A DNA stretch of 64,000 nt from Misgurnus anguillicaudatus (Eukaryota > Chordata > Actinopteri > Cypriniformes > Cobitidae), in NCBI RefSeq assembly GCF_027580225.2, contig NW_027395276.1:1657001-1721000 (forward strand), given 5' to 3'. Below the pieces are notes generated by a model, which made no database searches, was not told the DNA's origin, and worked only from the letters and a program-made list of their open reading frames with translations. This document shows, piece after piece, positions 27,303 through 39,900 of this stretch (the first letter of the stretch is position 1; every line of letters starts with the position of its first letter). Position numbers and translations under genes: made by a program.

Positions 27303-27809
27303 CATACAAATATACAGTATATAACAATTTGGGAACTGTTACATTTAATACAGAACCCTTTCTACAATATATAAGGTTCAAACATATTCTAAGCAAAGAC
27401 AGACGTATACAAATAACACAATCCTAAAGATTTTATGACTTCAATAAAAAACATACAAATGTCTCCTGACAGCAGCTGTCTCGCTGAATGGACAAACACA
27501 CCCGAGAAGAAATTACGGACTCTTAAAATACAATATATCAAAACGCAATATCCAGATCAACAGCATCCTGATAAAATGTTCAACCCACAAGCAAAACGTA
27601 CATTAATAATAACGATTAAAATATAATAATTCCGATGGAATGGATGGATAGCCTAGCATGCTAGCTAACGAAAGTCTAATATTTTTTAAGTAAAACTATC
27701 GTTAAATTAATCAATAACAAATATCTTGAATTATCAATAAAAAACATTAAATATGCAATCTAATAGAAAAAACGAGCAGAAATATTTATAAAACAATCAC
27801 TGCACAAAC

Positions 27810-27900
27810 CTGATGAGATGAATGTAATAGCTGTACTTCCTGTTGCTTGTTTACGTGCCAAATGACACGCGCGCATGCGCACAACGCATTCTTTTGGAAT
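27810..27900 (-). other. ralbp1: Probable ralbp1 5' UTR (non-coding first) exon
   Basis: On the minus strand the sequence ...CATCTCATCAG is followed by GTTTGTGCAG, a good splice donor with the exon ending at 27810. It sits directly downstream of a promoter-like cluster of NRF1 and ETS motifs. The coding start of ralbp1 (19500) is preceded by a plausible acceptor (TTTTAG, exon from 19586), and human RALBP1 also has a non-coding first exon. The 8.2-kb intron this implies is an inference; the 5' limit of the exon is a guess. Confidence 0.5.
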
Positions 27901-27915
27901 CATGGGACTTGATGT
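27835..27915 (-). promoter_or_regulatory. Candidate TATA-less housekeeping promoter of ralbp1 (ETS + NRF1 motifs)
   Basis: An ETS-type site (ACAGGAAGT on the minus strand) lies at 27835-27843 and a perfect NRF1 palindrome GCGCATGCGC at 27871-27880, flanked by further CpGs. A sequence resembling the core of ZNF143/Staf sites (CATGGGACTTG) lies at about 27901-27911. This CpG-bearing island stands out from AT-rich surroundings and is typical of constitutive TATA-less promoters. It fits ralbp1, which is broadly expressed, and faces away from creb3l3. Confidence 0.5.
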
Positions 27916-28924
27916 TCTTTAAAATCTCTCCGCCAGCAGCTATTGTACATTTATTTTTTATTTTTGGTGAAATGTAGGAACATGTGCTCAGTTATACAGA
28001 TTTAATTTAGTTGAATGAAATAAAGTGTAAATGTTAAATTAGTTCTATACACGATTTTTTCCGATATTATTTTCAGCATTTTCTAGGTGCATATGTGAGC
28101 AGCAGGTGAAGCTATTGAGCAAGATACAAACAGTGCATTCTTAAATCTGAATGAATGATGTCTGGATTCATTCATGCCAACATTGGGAATACAAACAATG
28201 TTTCCTTACTAGGCTAACGAAAATAGCACCCTATTTTTCTTTCCTGGTTATTTTGCCATGAAATCATACGAATGATTCAGACATTATTGCTTTGTTTAAC
28301 AATTAACATTATTGCTTTATCGTCAACAAGTTTTATCTAAAATGAGTCTGATAAGAGTTTGAACATATTTTACTGCATGCATTATAAAATGAGGTAATAA
28401 CTGATCAATTCAACTATGAATCAGTGATTACACTTTGTTACAGATCCAATATCTGTTTATTATAAGAAGTGACATATAATCAAAACAAAACCGAAAATGT
28501 GTTTTATTAGCTAATTATGTCAATATGATATTGAGGCATAAATAGAAAATAAAATAATTGAAAGTAATTATTAAAAAATACATCAACAAGAAAAACCGTA
28601 TTAAAGATTAAAGCCATATCATCTCAATTGAATATATCCATATATGCTGGTATGAACACAGTTGCTGGTACAACTGTTTGTTTTTTATTTTATTTTTCTT
28701 CTTAGATAACTTATCATTATTGAATTGTGATGTGTTTTATGTTACTGTGTTGTGTGGATGTTGCAGCAGTTCTTTTATCTGAAAAAAAATTCTTAGAAGG
28801 GAGACAATAAATATTACCTTGACCTTGATTATGTGGCTAATACTTTATACTATGTCTCATTATATAAACTGAAAATATTTATGAGTTGTGAAGGACAATA
28901 TGATTCATTTTTACACCTCGATTT

Positions 28925-29045
28925 GAATTTGAAAAAATGCTGGGTTATTTTCTGGACAAACCCAACCCGCTAGGTTAGAGTTTTATCTGAGTTCTTTCAA
29001 CCCAAAATGCTGGGTTGTTTTAGCCCATTGTTGGGTCAAATATAA
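28925..29045. repeat. Short AACCCAACCCGC repeat
   Basis: ATGCTGGGTTATTTTCTGG ... AACCCAACCCGCTAGGTT ... AAAATGCTGGGTTGTTTTAG ... TTGGGTCAAATATAAAC: a small inverted/tandem fish repeat. The rest of 27.9-29.9 kb shows nothing I can classify. Confidence 0.55.
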
Positions 29046-30297
29046 ACATCACCTGCTGAGTTTGTCCTTTTTGACAAAAAAACAACCTATTTATTAAAGT
29101 ATAAAAATTGGCTCCCTTACACATTAATTGGAGTGAATGATTAGTTACCAACAGAAATTGTTTTACACAACCTCCCCTGACCTTCGAACATCCTTACTTC
29201 TTGATAACAGCACACAATTTGCTCCAATAGCATTAGGTCATAATGTTCAGTGCTTGTCTTCACTGCTATCTGCTTTTTAAAATGAATGGCACAGAGCCAA
29301 GGACTGTATATATCCAAACAAATACTCATTCACAGTTCTGTTTCAATATCTAAATATTTTGTTTTCAAATCTGGTTTCTTAAACTGGGATGTAAACAAAC
29401 ACACAAAATTACACATTTGCACACCTGCTCAGAAGTGTACATACATACAAACACAATGTTCACAGACATAGCCTACATTTAAATGTATGTATTTGGTTGA
29501 CGAAAAGCGACTCAAAGTTAATTCAAGTTATACAATTTGGGATTGAACATGTAAGCTTTTGCGCTGCTAACACAATACTCAACCAGTTAAGCTATAGGAA
29601 ATACATATAACATCACAATTTGTCTTTTTCCACTGAATCTTTTTTAACATCCAAGATATGGTTATTCTGCGACTGTTTTTGTTCTGGACTTTATTGTACT
29701 TTCTCTGCATCAAGGAAGTCAATAATATCAATGGCTTTAATGCCATTTCCTAATAAAAAGCAAAATCCCACAGTGTTTGGTCAAATCAATATGACCTTTG
29801 ATCTTGAGGGTTTCGGACCCCATTGTCAGATCAATCAGAGATATTTGCTGGCACGTGTAAGCGTAATGAAAACATTTATAACTACAGTGCCATTAAATAA
29901 ATATTAACCCTTGTATTGTGTTCGATTTTTGTGACAATTTTGATGGAGCGGGTCAAATTGACCCGCATTGGATTCAGTGCAATTACTTAAATATCACATT
30001 ATGAAAAACAAGAAGAAAATATAGCTGCAAGCAGCAATTGCGGGGCCAAGCACCTTCAGCGCAATGAGCACCTAAAGCCCAGCAAACACCATACGACGCA
30101 GCAAATGCGCAAAGCGCAGAAAGCGCGCAATACAGAGCCCGAACCCGAAGCAAGGCAAATGCAGAGCAGAACCACTGCAGTGCGGAGCAACAACAGAAAA
30201 GATTTCAAAAATATAACACTTGTGGAAAACCAGACAGGTCGAGAAGAACGTGTTAAAGGGAACACAAAAGGAAATCTCAATAAGTGAAAGTAAGAGC

Positions 30298-30361
30298 CAG
30301 GATTCGAACCCATGACCTCATGTTCCCAAAGCACAGCACTAACCGCATGCGCCACTGAGTA
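30298..30361 (-). repeat. tRNA-derived module 1 (B-box GGTTCGAATCC)
   Basis: On the minus strand ACTCAGTGGCGCATGCGGTT then AGTGC resembles an A-box/D-arm. TTTGGGA resembles a Pro(TGG) anticodon loop, and GGTTCGAATCC is a perfect B-box. Acceptor-stem pairing is poor, so it is not a functional tRNA; probably SINE-like. Confidence 0.6.
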
Positions 30362-30549
30362 ATCGATTAAACCACTGAGTTGGTGTGTCCAAGGTATAGA
30401 ATACAGCTTTACAGCTATAAACATTGATATCCAGCAATTACCAAAAGTGTAGAAATGACAACAGAGAGCACAAATAACTGAAATACAATGTATAGTATGA
30501 AAATCACAAAACTTAAGTGAGAAAAAAAGTTAAGACAAAAAACCACTGC

Positions 30550-30617
30550 ACATGGGATTTGAACCCATGAACTCAGGTTCTCAAAGCACAGCACTAACCG
30601 CATGCGCCACTGAGGAA
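30550..30617 (-). repeat. tRNA-derived module 2
   Basis: The same order of elements as module 1, 252 bp away, with B-box GGTTCAAATCC. Flanking sequence is also partly duplicated (AAAATCACAAAACTT-like and AAACATTGA), so the whole unit was tandemly copied. Confidence 0.6.
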
Positions 30618-32518
30618 TCATGGGTTGAAAGGCTGTGGAAAAGAGGCTTCAAAGCTGCAAACATTGACATGCCAATCACTGAAAGGGCAGAAATAACACA
30701 ACAAAGCAAAAATAAACAAAAATACAAAGTGTAGGTCAATCAGATAACTTAAATGGCACTGAATTCGTTTAGAACATTTTGTACAATAATGAACAACATG
30801 GGCAAATTTTGTCAGATTCTTTTTAATATGACAAAGGGACAGCATGACAGGCACGGTCCGCTTTACAGAGGTATTTCTCAAAAATTTGACATTCAGCAGA
30901 AAAATCTGTTCAGTCACGTCTGTGCGGATTGCTCCAAACATTATACAAGCAGAACCTGGCATAAAATAATAAAAATTTGTAAAAGGAGTAGCGAAAAAAT
31001 CATTTACCATATGCTTTACAATAACACATGAACAGAATGATGGAAAATGACAAACAAGGTATCGTTGCAATCGGCAAAAACCAGTAAATAAAATTTCACA
31101 AAGAATATGTATATCAGACAAAGTATTCTGAAGATATAAGCAGTTCTATAAGAACTGTTATAGTTTATAACCCCTAGGTGGCGCTGTACTCTGACTTCCC
31201 AGGTACCTTCAGGACATCATGCCGAAGCTCCCTGACTATTTTTGCACAAATATGTCCATTAGTTCAAAAGATATAACAATTTATGATCAATTTCAAAATG
31301 GCAGACAGGTGGTGTGGTCAAACCCGACATAATACATATCGACAGATTCGGCATGAGCCAAGGAATCCGTAAACACCAACATCATAATTTTCTGACAAAC
31401 AATTCAGTAGTTATGGGCAAAAAAAGCAATTTTTCATATCTCATGACCCATAGGTGGCGCTGTCACCAAATTTTGCATGAACCCCAAGTTCATGGTCCAC
31501 ATGAAGTGTACCAAATTTCATTTCAATTGATCAGAGAATGACCGAGATACAGCTTCAGAACCATTTTTGCGTCAACCTCGTTAAGTTTGCGCATTTATTA
31601 CTTTTGAACAAAGATAAATATCAAAATTCTGTTCGGTCATTTCTGTGCGGCTCACTCCAAAGTTCACCTGTGCCAAATTTCATAACAATTTAACCAAATT
31701 TGAAGGAGGAGTAGCGAATAAACGGAATACTGTACATTTAAAAATGGCCGCTACTGTAATGGGTGGAGTTTTACTGTAAGGTATTAAAAACAACAAGCAT
31801 GAGGAGAGCAATCACGTGTACTAAGTAGAATTTTCATAGATCAAGCGGATCAGCAGTTATAACCATTTGAACATTGAATTTTTGCACTGCTGGTGGCGCT
31901 ATAGAGTTAGGACTAGAGACCCCATTTTTGGTCACATGACTTTTTAAGACCACCACTACAACTGTGCCAAATTTCATCATTTTCCTACGTACGGTTCATA
32001 GGGCTGCCATAGACTCCCATTGGGGAAGAAGATGAAGAATAATAATACTGACAGTTCCAATAGGTGCCTCAGCACCTTCGGTGCTTGGCCCCTAATTAGG
32101 TATGAACAGGACCATTTTAGTATCAGTATTTACCACACATTATTAACACTTAAAATTAACCACAATTTTTAACATGTTTGTTTTAACAAATGTTGCACAA
32201 AAACTGTTGCAAAATTTACCATTTTAAATTTAAATTAAATATGTTTTTTACATACTTATGTTTAAAACATCCTAAATAAACAATTTAATATTGCTGTGAA
32301 ATGAAATGATGCTTTTCTTTTCCTAAACAGGCTCATCTTTTGTTCTTGAGGCTCATTGTACAAATTCAAGAACATGTGCACACATCAAACATGTGTTTTC
32401 TGATTTCTTGCATTTTACACAAATGGTGCTTATTTTGGTGTCATGTTTTGTGGGGCACAACTAGCATCACATGTATTCACCTCTCGATTTTCTGTGGGTC
32501 TGAATTCATCTGCTTTAC

Positions 32519-33190
32519 ATACATTGAAAATAGAAATGATAGTTCACATTTACTTTTCTGTGTCTGAGGAAGTCTTTATCAGTACTGAAAATAGTGAGGA
32601 AAAGCTCACTTATCCTCTTCAGGGTAGTAAAACACCAACATATACGCAATAAATGTATTTAATTTGTGTCTATACAGTTGCTTTGGAACAAACAAACATG
32701 GGTCAGATTGAACCGCGAACATCAAAATCGTAACAAAAATCATTATTTATGCTAAAAAACCCACTTCAAAACACATCAGTGTATCCTAACTTTGTATGCA
32801 TGTTTCATGGCCCTTAATGAGAAAAAGTGACAAAATGTCTGGAAGAAAACAGTAACTCAAGTAGTATTTCATATACATTGTAAATAGAAATGATAGCTCA
32901 CCATATGTGTCTGTAAAAGTCTTTTTCAGTACTCAAAAGGGTGAGAAGCATTTTTACCCCCATTTCAGGATAGTAAAACACCAATAAAGCAACACACACT
33001 AAAAATATATATTTAATTTAGGTCTGTACAGTTGCTTTGGAACAAAACAAAATGTGGGTCAAATTGAGCCGCGAACCTCAAAATCGTTACAAAATTATTT
33101 TGGTACACTTCAAAACATATCAGCATCTCCAAACTTTGCATGCATGTTTATGGCCATAAATAAGAAAAAGTCACAAAATTTCAAGAATAA
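32519..33190. repeat. Diverged tandem duplication, period about 355 bp
   Basis: ATACATTGAAAATAGAAATG (32519) recurs as ATACATTGTAAATAGAAATG (32874). Later shared blocks are ACAGTTGCTTTGGAACAAA, CTTCAAAACA(C/T)ATCAG and GCATGCATGTTT, in the same order. Confidence 0.85.
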
Positions 33191-33972
33191 AATCACAGGT
33201 TAACTGGTTCATCCGACAGCTTAAAAATCAAAACGGGTCAAATTGACCCGGAACATATGTGTTGACATTATACTAGTCATACTGTTGTCTATGACTTACG
33301 GTAAGCAAAATAAAAAATATTTATTTTATTTCTTCATATATCGATTAGAAAGACTTGGAACATATTCTCTTATCATGTGAGATAAAAACTGATACAAGAT
33401 TTGATTGAAGTGATACAAACTTTTATCGGATACTTGCATTTAATCTCATTAATGTCAGCAAGAAATACTTGAAAAAATATATTAATGAGATCTTATTTGT
33501 GTTTTGTTTCTTATTGGAAAACACTACAAATAAAATTTGAAATGAAATAAGCCTTTTATTCTTCAATACAATACATTTGGTATATAAATAACTGAAAACT
33601 CCATGCAGTCATTTGAGCTATAAGAAGCTTTGAGATAAACATATTTACATTAAGAAACTGATGTCATTCACTTTTGTTATCCAGTTTTTCACTTTGTTTT
33701 GATGAGATCAGAATAAACTCCTAAGTGATAAACAGAACCTTACAAGCATTACATAACCTGTCAGTCAAAGCCCTATGAGCAATGCCAATCCAATCGAATC
33801 ATACGCTCATTATCTGGACTTTATCTAGAGTTTCAACTTTGTCCCAGAACATAGAGTTGTGTTAAAGAAACGCACATACACACAAAGCATAAGTGAATAA
33901 TCCAGAAGACAACGCAGGAGTCTCTGTTTTCTTTCTGGATTTAACATTTTGATATTTTCTACCTAGATCACC

Positions 33973-33993
33973 ATGGCACTTCTCTCAGACATG
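33973..33993 (+). CDS. creb3l3: creb3l3 coding exon 1 (7 codons)
   Basis: ATG in an excellent Kozak context (ACCATGG) encodes MALLSDM, followed by donor GTAAAGT. It joins in phase 0 to the exon at 38514. The run TTTTCTACCTAG just before it could be an acceptor, so an upstream UTR exon is possible. Confidence 0.72.
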
Positions 33994-36900
33994 GTAAAGT
34001 ATTGCATTTTATTTGGTTTTACTTTGTATTTTTGTTATTGTCTGTGTCATGAGGTTGTTATCAGGAAGTAATGCTGTATTCATGGTTAGTTTTTATTATC
34101 ATTTACATTATTACAAACTGTTTTAATAATTCTTAAAAAGATATAGGCTGTCTCAGATTTAAGTATCGGAGCCATATCAACCATTTATATTTAATAAAAT
34201 TTACTCACTGTCATATTGTTATAAACCAGTATAAACTTCTTTGTTCTGATAAAGACATTAAGATATTTTAAGGCAGTGGTTCTCAAACTGGGGTCCGGGG
34301 CCCCCAGGGGGGCCGCGAGATGGTGCCAGGGGGCCCCAGTTTTATGACATTTTTATAAACTACATTAATTTATCATGAATTCTGTGAAATTAAACCTAAA
34401 ACAAATAAGGCAGCACTACTTTGTATAATTTAATGTTTTGTTTAATTAAAATGTGAAGTTTTCTACCCAGTCTCACAAAGTTTCGTGATATAGTCACGTA
34501 TTTTTTTGATTCTTTTTTCGTGCTATTATCACGAAATTTCGTGTTTTTTCGTAGTCGTATAACGAATTCCTGTTTTCGTGTGATTATCACGTATTGGTTA
34601 CTCGACTGTTTTTTCCTATTTTTAAACCATTGTCGCTTCGGTTTAGGGTTAGATTTGGTGCTTGCATTAGAATGTCACTTAATATATTGATTATACTATT
34701 TTTCCTGATTTATTTTTTTATATGTCGCCTGGCGTTAGGGTTAGAGTTGGGTTTGGTTAGGGATGTCATTTTATGTAAATCTAACCCTAAACCGAAGCGA
34801 CAATGGTAAGAAAATAGGACAAAACAGTCGAGTAACCAATACGTGATAATCACACGAAAACAGGAATTCGTTATACGACTACGAAAAAACACGAAATTTC
34901 GTGATAATAGCACGAAAAAAGAATAAAAGAAATACGTGACTATATAACGAAATTTCGTGAGACTGGGCTGGAAGTTTTAGAACTGTTTTTTGTCATAAAT
35001 TTTCTTTGGGGGGGGCCCGAAGGAATGCATCGTACACACAGGGGGCCACACGCTAAAAAAGTTTGAGAACCACTGTTTTAAGGAACCCGATCAGAAGATT
35101 TCCATAGTAGGAACAAAGAATACTATGGAAGTCAAGGGGTCTTCTGATCGGTTTGGTTTTGATCAGTCAAAGGTTCTTAGAAGTTTTTTTTTTTTTATAT
35201 TTTTATAATCTAAAGCACATTTTTCACTACAAAGAACCTTTATTGAAACTCTTGGAATATCTAAGCTATGACAATATTAAGATCTCTTCCTTTTCTCCAT
35301 TTGTGTTCAAATGTACATTCATGCGTTTGGCAAATGTTAATATCCAAAGCCACTCACTGTGCATTTAAGCTATACATTTTATCAGTAAGTGCGTTTCCTA
35401 CCCACAACCTTTTGTCCTGCTAATGCAATGCTATCATTTAAGCTACAGGAACATTTAATCTGACTGCTGTTCAATTGCTCATTAAGATTAATCTTTTTTA
35501 TTTTTTTGTGATAATGATCTTTTGTACACGTAAACAAGATTTAACAACCCATAGGTCTTCAGCGAGTTTTTCCATTAGGAAAGGATAAAGTAGAGATCTT
35601 CAGAAAATAATCTTACACCATTTACCTGAAATGTTGTAATTACCCACAGCTGCTCATGCATTAGAAATGTTTGTCATGGCAATAGATTACTTTGCTATCT
35701 TGATTTACTAGAGCAATCACTTTATTCAAAGCTATAAATGAAACTTTCAGAGCTGTAAGATTGCTCTGAGTATTTCAAGTGTGTGTTTGTGGGTGCGTGC
35801 ATGTGTGCCTGTGTATATGTGTGCATGTGGTCTTATTTAGATCTTACATTGGTTTGGTGTTAAATTGCAAATACATCAGCTTTTGAGAAATAACCTAAAA
35901 ACTTGAAATCTATGTCTTTGTTTTGGTTTGATTTTTGCCATGGTGGTGGTTTATGTGTTTTGCCTTTGGGCAATAGCACAAACCATATAAAACTGTTCAG
36001 ATGTGATAAGCTTATCTAACTTTTAGGGAAATGAATCAAGCTATGACTTTTTATTGTTGGCAGTCAGACAATCATAGATTTTGAGATATGTCGTATCTGA
36101 AAATCCTAGATAAAAAAGCATGGAAGGGCCAGTTGGGTCTAAGAAAATATTACTGTAACATTTCAGTTATCCTACAATGTCTATTACAAACACACTACAC
36201 CAGAGTGATGCATAAACACCCTACTGTAATTTTAATGGTTATTTACCAAACATATATGGACAGAAAGCACATGAATTAGTGATTCAAAGTCAATCGCTTC
36301 TGACTTGACAGCCCAGAGTGTCTATGTGCTACAGTCTAATGCTTGGGCTAACAGCTTAAAAATATTTACAAGTATAATTTTAAATATATTTTTTTTAAAT
36401 ATACAAAAAATGGTCAAACAAATAAATGTGCTGAAATATATGAAGATTTTGGTTCCAAAACGAGATAACTCAGTTCTTGTCAAAACACTTTTATTATTAT
36501 GTTATCATGTTTTTATTGTGTTTTATTGCTACTTAACTGTATTTTAGTTATAAAGCATTGATATTAATTGGAATGCACTTTTTGACAAATAAAAAAAAAA
36601 ATGTTATCTCGTTTTGGAACCAAACTCTTTATATTTACAAAAATGTATTTTTCACCAATATTTTTTGGCCATTTTTGTAGTTTTGAAATAGATTTTAAAA
36701 AAGAAATATATTTTAAAGCATTTTTATTCACGTGCATTGAAAGAAAAACTTGTACAAACTTGTAAACATAATAGGTTGGAAAAGGTTACAATTAAATACA
36801 TTTTAAACAAATGTATTTCAAAAATATACTTAATTTTATTTTTATTATATATATATATTATATATATAGGCCTATATATATATATACATTTTATAATTTA

Positions 36901-39900
36901 TTCCTTTTATTCAAACTTCTATATTTTGGCCAGGAAAATATATTATTGGTCGTATTAAGTTGTAAATAAGAAATGTATTTGTTGCCCCTGAAATACATAT
37001 TGAAATATATGCTAATATATGAAGGTTAAACCTAAATATATTTTTAAATTAAAAAGAATATTTAATTAGGCTTTATATTTAAAACATATTTTGGGCCCGG
37101 CACATTTTTTGTACGTATCAGGGTTACTTTCTCTGGCAGAGAGAATCTTAACTATAAGCTTTCAAATGAACTACATCAAGTAATAAGTAATAATTGCTCT
37201 CAATATTGCTTTGAATCTTAAAATCTCACAAATATAGCATTATATACTTTACTTAGTACGTGTATTTGAAACATTTGTTATTAAGTTTTACTTAGTAAAT
37301 ATTGGCTACTATTTATGCAGTTAACAATTAATAACTTCTTAGTTAATTAATTAATTAGTAATGGGTAATATAGTCTCACTATATTTTTAATTATTCATCA
37401 ATTACTGTCTTATTAATGGTTATTTAGCTTTAATTTATTGATATAATAGTATAACAATATACCTAATTTTGCCTTAATTAATGCCTTATTAATGCATTAT
37501 TATGGACCCCTAAAATAAAGTGTTACCCACCTCTTTTAGCTCACTGACAAATTGCTAAATGTTCTCTCATTTGTAAAGGTTTTTCGATAAATGAACATGC
37601 TACATGAATAAATGTAAATTACAAAATTATTATAAATCTATATTTATAATCACTAAGCAAAAGTATGTGCTAAAGTGATGCTTGACTTACTAAATACTGC
37701 TAATCTCCCTGGCATCAGGCAGCATCTTATAAACTGAGAAAATGTCTCCGGCTAACAATCACAAATTAAATCTCTTTAATATCTCAAATATTACTCCCAG
37801 AAGACAAAGAGATAAAATCTGTAACTAAAGTTTATTGCCTCTAAGATTTTATTCCTGAGAGACCTATTAATCCAACGTCTGTAATTAAAGATCTTATTAT
37901 ATTATTGATATTCCTCAAAGAGATTTGCTATCTGCATACTCTAATTATAAATAAAATTGCAAGTTAATTTGATGTCCAAAGTCTTTTTTTCATGTAACAT
38001 GGACTACTTTAATAATGTTTTATTACCTTTCTGGACATGGCCAGTATCATACATAGATTTTCAATCTTTCGGATTTTCAACAAGCTCGTGGACTCAATCT
38101 AAAAAATCTTAAACTGTGTTCTGAAAATGAACAGAGGTCTTACGAGTTTGGAACGACATGACAGTCATTAATGACATTATTTTCATTTTTGGTGAACTAT
38201 CCCTTTAACCAGATATATTTGAACTGAAACCGCTTACTGTCTGTTTGTAAGGAAGTAAAGAGCTGTAGCTTATTTGCATTTAAAGGTACAGACACACAAC
38301 AGCGCGTTTTTACTCCCACCCAAATCGCGGCATTTTGTACATGATATAATAAATGATCTGTGGGGCATTTTGAGCTGAAACTTTACAGACACATTCTGGG
38401 CACACCTGACACTTGAATATGCCACAATAGGTACCCTTTAATGACCTCCAGAGCAATACTGTTCTTCTGGGAAGCAATCTGACATGGCTTGTATCTCTCT
38501 CATCTTCACTCAGGGTTACTCAGGACTTGAACTGCTTGATCTTCTGCTTGAACAGCCCCATAACATCTCTCATGTGGAGAGCAATGGTGACCATGGGAAC
38601 CCCGTGTGGTCAATTGCAGAGCAAAATGTGAGTTTGATAATGTGATCTGAGCTCATCTGATGTGTACTCAGATCCGAGTACACATGCTGAGTCTTTTACT
38701 TTCAGTTTTTTGTGTAAACACAAAGAGAGACAGACGGCACGACCCAGATGTGCCTGTCAACCCCACAGCCATTTTAGATGTGTTCATGGTACAACAAAAC
38801 CCTATTCTTACCAAGATGACTTGTTTTTAGGATAATGAAAGCAATTTTTTTATATTCCTGCCAACCTTTTCAATGTTTGATAAATGTATTTTTAAATAAT
38901 GCCTTTTCATTTTTCGCTTGATGCAGTTATGGTTCTGCTAATTTTAATATAAAAGTCTTGTTTTAAGAATAAAATACTTATGCAACATCATGTTGACCCT
39001 GGGACAACATTTCAATCAACCAATCGGATTTCAGAAATAAGTTTTCAGATTGTTTCAAGTTTAAGCTTACAACTGTTTTTCACTCATCATTTCTCTCAGA
39101 TTTTGGATTCAGTTATGGTTATGGGTTGGTCAAGGTTTAGGTTTTATAAAAAAAAAACGTTGCCCTGAGGATATCTCTCACTTGGCAAAAGTTGAACGAT
39201 AGCTATTTGATGCTATGATGTTTGCAGGTTCTGTCTCATGATGAAGGCGTTGTCGATAACTTCCTGGACTCTCTGTTGCAAGCGTCAGACGGTGTGTCGA
39301 ACCCTTGCTCACCTCTGTGGGTCTCCTCCCCGTGTGACAGCGGAATCAGTGACGACACCCCGTCAGATCACCTGGACAGCCCGCTGCCGCCCGACTCTAT
39401 CCTCCTTCCTCACCAACCTTATCTTCATCCTCATCATCTTCATCAGCACGGAGAAGAGCAGAGAGCACCCGGCACAAACCACAAGGCTGATATCTCCATT
39501 GATCTGGGTCAGAAATCCATCAAATAACTCAAAGCTTTCATTTCAAAGCAGTAGTAGATGTAGTAATTACAACAGCTCTCGACAAGGGAACCCTTTGATC
39601 TCTCTAAAGTAATAGATAGTAATGACAAACCCAAGCTTTATCGTGGTGTTTCATTTGGTATACAGACTTGAGGTCACCAAAAAGCCAGTAAATTGGATAA
39701 TTGCCGTGTTTGTTCTTGCTGCTTGTAAACATCCTCTTCATGTGTACAAGATACTTCATGCACAAGATAAGATGCATCATACCGCACTTATTTTGCAAGC
39801 TTCAACTCTGCTATTGTGATCACATTCTCAAAAACAATTCACTTTGTAAGGCCCGCTTGCTTCAACCTTAACCAATTGATTCATCTATTTCACTCTTCAA

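Larger units (their letters stand above)
30041..32093. mobile_element. Composite element with GGGGCCAAGCACC ends and tRNA-like modules
   Basis: GGGGCCAAGCACCTTC (30041) mirrors CACCTTCGGTGCTTGGCCCC (to 32093). Inside are repeated TAGGTGGCGCTGT motifs (31168, 31451) and GGTGGCGCTATAG (31892), and two tRNA-like units. ORFs within show no recognised protein. Confidence 0.65.
29910..33252. mobile_element. GGGTCAAATTGACCC repeat, split by a 2-kb insertion
   Basis: The palindrome CGGGTCAAATTGACCCG occurs near 29950 and GGGTCAAATTGACCCG near 33237, with related GGGTCAGATTGAACCGCG (32700) and GGGTCAAATTGAGCCGCG (33056). The interior 30041-32093 is a separate element. Confidence 0.6.

Noticed and set aside
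30298..30361. Functional tRNA-Pro gene
   Set aside because: A-box and B-box are recognisable but the acceptor and anticodon stems do not pair properly, and the unit is tandemly copied within a repeat.
30618..31121. 167-codon minus-strand ORF
   Set aside because: Lies in the composite repeat at 30041-32093. Cys/Phe-rich, low-complexity composition and no recognised motif.
34730..34800. Telomere repeat array
   Set aside because: Only isolated TTAGGG words within a palindromic element, not a tandem array.
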